A DNA stretch of 8,737 bases from VFMC01 sp037131575 (GTDB taxonomy: Bacteria; Actinomycetota; Acidimicrobiia; Acidimicrobiales; Ilumatobacteraceae): NCBI GenBank assembly GCA_037131575.1, contig JBAXQV010000133.1, positions 1 to 8,737 on the forward strand, in the 5' to 3' direction. Shown here in pieces: positions 6,761 to 8,737 of the stretch (position 1 is the stretch's first letter; the number at the start of each line of letters is the position of its first letter). The notes beneath the pieces are model-generated. The model saw only the letters and a list, made by a program, of their open reading frames with translations. It searched no databases and was not told the origin of the DNA. A program made the position numbers and the translations under genes.

Positions 6761-7777
6761 CTTCACCACGCGCAACCCGCCCTGTTTGGCGGTGGTGCGA
6801 TGGTGCGAGGCACCCGCATCGTTGGTGTGGGCGCGGTTGGCGATGAACCAGTCGTAACTGGCGGCGAACATCTCGGCATTCGAGTACTGGGGTTGCCAAC
6901 CCAGCGACGTGCGCGCATGCTCGATGTCGAACCACAGCGACTTCGAGTACATGATCCAGTGATACGGAGCAAACGGGGCGATGCCCATGCGGGCGGCCGA
7001 CTTCATGGCGAATGATGTGGCGCCAGCGGGGAGCGACCGAACCTTCGCGCCAGTACCGGCGTGGGCGCAGAGCGACTCGAGCGATTCGCGCATCGTGCCG
7101 AAGCGATCGGTGCCGGCGTTGATGATGGAGGGGCCGTTTGCCCCGGCTGCAAGGAGGCACACTTCGGCCAGATCGTCGGCGTGCACGAACTGATAGCGGT
7201 TGTCGCCTCGGCCGAGTACCACTACGTCGGCCCCATCGGCGATCCAGTCGAACAAGATGCCGAAGATGCCGAGGCGGCCATGTCCCAAGATGGTGCGGGG
7301 ACGCACGATCGATACGTCGAGTCCGCGGCTCACGGCATCGAGGCAGGCCCATTCGGCAGCAAGTTTGGCGTGGCCATAGGCCTCCACCGGTGACGGCACG
7401 GTGGTGGGCAGCACCGGGTTCGACGCGGGAATACCGAACACGGCGCTCGACGAGGTGTGCACCACCTTGGCCACACCGGCCTTGGCAGCTTCGTCGAGCA
7501 AGAGCACCGTTCCATCGACGTTGACGGTGCGCAGGAGGGCTTCGTCTTTGGCCAACGGCACCTGGGCGACGTTGTTGAAGATGAGGTCAACACCTTCCAC
7601 CGCAGCGTGCACGGTGGCGCGATCGCGGATATCGCCACGAACGAGTTCCACAGTGGCGGGCCGGTCATCGGCATCGTTCAGGTCGAGTACCCGCACATCG
7701 TGCCCGGCGGCCACCAGGCGGCGCACCAACAGCGAACCGAAGTAGCCACTGCCGCCGGTGACCAGTGAACGAGTCAC
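6734..7777 (-). CDS. Extended short-chain dehydrogenase, NAD-dependent epimerase/dehydratase family
   Basis: A 347-residue extended SDR. The NAD(P)-binding motif is TGGSGYFG (7-14), followed by VRVLDLND and GDIRD; HTSSSAVFG supplies the active-site serine, and YGHAK supplies Tyr134 and Lys138. FVHADDLAEVC and IINAGTDRFGTMRESL are usual for nucleotide-sugar epimerases and dehydratases, and also for related 3-beta-hydroxysteroid dehydrogenase-like enzymes, so the substrate is open. GTG 7777 is preferred to the upstream 7804 because the Rossmann strand starts at once and because it makes a GTGA overlap with the stop of the preceding gene, a sign of translational coupling. The last 30 or so residues are basic and variable, and their codons overlap the end of the glycosyltransferase gene. 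The glycan context favours a sugar substrate (inference). Confidence 0.88.
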   Translation of the reverse strand: MTRSLVTGGSGYFGSLLVRRLVAAGHDVRVLDLNDADDRPATVELVRGDIRDRATVHAAVEGVDLIFNNVAQVPLAKDEALLRTVNVDGTVLLLDEAAKAGVAKVVHTSSSAVFGIPASNPVLPTTVPSPVEAYGHAKLAAEWACLDAVSRGLDVSIVRPRTILGHGRLGIFGILFDWIADGADVVVLGRGDNRYQFVHADDLAEVCLLAAGANGPSIINAGTDRFGTMRESLESLCAHAGTGAKVRSLPAGATSFAMKSAARMGIAPFAPYHWIMYSKSLWFDIEHARTSLGWQPQYSNAEMFAASYDWFIANRAHTNDAGASHHRTTAKQGGLRVVKSLMKVLPG

Positions 7778-8736
7778 AGTTCGAGCCCCTGCTCGATGCA
7801 CCACCGGATACTGCGGCGCATACCTTCGTAGAGGTCGATCTGTGGGTCGTAACCCAATTCGGCGCGGGTGTTGGAGATATCGCAGGCAATGGTCTTGCCC
7901 ATTTCACCGAGCACGTGCAGTTGCTGTTGATAGCCACCGACACGCTGGATGACAGCGTCGCCCTTTTCGGCAACCCATCCGGCGATGCCTGGCAACTTCA
8001 TGCCGCCGTCTTTCACCGTGAAACCCTCATCGCGCAGGGCACGGCCCACGGTGGCCACGATTTCGGTGACTTCATAGGGGCGTGCGTCGGCCACCCAGTA
8101 ACCGCGGCCGCGAGCCTGGGGTGTGAGTTCGGCGGCGATGATGCCGTCGACCAGGTTGTCGACGTAGACCATCGAGCGTCGTTGCCCGCCTCCGGCGATG
8201 ATGGGGAACTTGCCGGTGCGCACCATGCGGAAGAAGGTGGTTTGCCGTGGTGGTTGAAACGGGCCGTAGAACCACGGTGGGCGTACCACGGCAGCATCGA
8301 GGCCGCCGTCGATGGCGGCGAATACCGCCTGCTCGGCGAGCATCTTCGAACGGCCGTACCCGTAGTACGGGTTGTACGGCTCGTCACCCCGGAACACGTC
8401 GGTGGGGTGCGGGTTGGTGCCGAACGGACTGTTCGACGACACATGCACGAAGCGACGCACTCGAGCGCTCTGGGCGGTGGCCACCATGGCCTTCGTGCCC
8501 TCGGTGTTGACGGCGTAGAACTCGCTCACCTTCTTGGGGTGGATGATGCCGGCGGTGTGCACCACATCGGTATCGGCACCGACGCCGTCGAACAGGCGTG
8601 CCAGCACGGCGCGGTCGGCGACGTCACCCACCGTGACAGCGAGTCGTTCGTGATCGCCCAGCAAGGTGGCCTCAGCCGAGTCACGCTCTAGGACGCGCAC
8701 CTGCCGACGAGCGTCGGCAGCGAGCAGACGATGCAT
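7774..8736 (-). CDS. Extended SDR, NAD-dependent epimerase/dehydratase family, 5' end outside window
   Basis: The visible 320 residues start partway into the Rossmann fold (VRVLERD, GDVADR), so the glycine-rich GxxGxxG strand lies beyond the right edge and the ATG at 8736 is probably internal. Visible landmarks are TAGI and YAVNTEGTKAMV, then VHVSSNSPFG (serine), YGRSK with Tyr127 and Lys131 of the visible part, VRPPWFYGP, SMVYVDNLVDGI and a C-terminal DLYEGMRRSIRWCIEQ. These mark an active extended SDR of the epimerase/3-beta-HSD-like group. It aligns motif for motif with the next gene downstream, so the two look like diverged paralogues. It ends in a 4-bp overlap with that gene, so both are likely translated from one message. 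The substrate is unknown; a nucleotide sugar is the likeliest given the neighbours. Confidence 0.88.
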   Translation of the reverse strand: MHRLLAADARRQVRVLERDSAEATLLGDHERLAVTVGDVADRAVLARLFDGVGADTDVVHTAGIIHPKKVSEFYAVNTEGTKAMVATAQSARVRRFVHVSSNSPFGTNPHPTDVFRGDEPYNPYYGYGRSKMLAEQAVFAAIDGGLDAAVVRPPWFYGPFQPPRQTTFFRMVRTGKFPIIAGGGQRRSMVYVDNLVDGIIAAELTPQARGRGYWVADARPYEVTEIVATVGRALRDEGFTVKDGGMKLPGIAGWVAEKGDAVIQRVGGYQQQLHVLGEMGKTIACDISNTRAELGYDPQIDLYEGMRRSIRWCIEQGLEL

Positions 8737-8737
8737 G

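Noticed and set aside
7765..8691. 308-codon plus-strand frame opposite the right-edge SDR gene
   Set aside because: Antisense shadow; the minus strand carries intact SDR motifs.
1..8737. Mobile elements, CRISPR arrays, tRNA or rRNA genes, phage or defence genes
   Set aside because: Nothing of the kind was seen: no transposase or integrase motifs, no spaced repeats, no structural RNA signatures, and no intergenic space longer than 66 bp.

Overview
This window is high-GC bacterial DNA, packed almost end to end with protein-coding genes. I see no RNA genes, insertion sequences, integrases or CRISPR arrays. High GC, frequent GTG starts without visible Shine-Dalgarno sequences, and a clear DprE1/DprE2 pair point to an actinobacterium. 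The gene neighbourhood is not that of mycobacteria or corynebacteria (no gtrA-type gene, aftA or emb gene beside dprE1/dprE2), so I lean towards a less-studied lineage such as Acidimicrobiia. That placement is inference only.

Left block (1-2892, plus strand): the 3' part of a SAM-dependent methyltransferase, then dprE1 and dprE2. DprE1 and DprE2 together epimerise decaprenylphosphoryl-ribose to decaprenylphosphoryl-arabinose (DPA), the lipid-linked donor of D-arabinofuranose. The DprE1 here has Ala373 where the mycobacterial enzyme has Cys387, the residue attacked by benzothiazinones.

Middle (2929-4725, minus strand): a polytopic membrane protein with a GT-C-like layout (acidic first extracytoplasmic loop, about ten membrane segments, C-terminal extracytoplasmic domain). 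It lies tail to tail with dprE2 across a 36-bp gap that holds a 13-bp tandem repeat. It is a plausible user of a polyprenyl-phosphate sugar such as DPA, but its substrate is not proven.

Right-middle (4792-6760, plus strand): a crotonase-family protein whose two catalytic glutamates are both replaced, then a GT4 glycosyltransferase whose start overlaps the crotonase stop.

Right end (6734-8736, minus strand): two adjacent extended short-chain dehydrogenase/epimerase genes joined by a 4-bp GTGA overlap. The upstream one runs off the window. The downstream one overlaps the GT4 gene tail to tail by 27 bp.

Taken together this looks like part of a cell-envelope glycan locus: a lipid-linked arabinose donor, a candidate extracytoplasmic transferase, a cytoplasmic GT4 transferase, and two nucleotide-sugar-type epimerases. 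The intergenic spaces are 10, 30, 36 and 66 bp, so no stretch over 300 bp lacks a gene.
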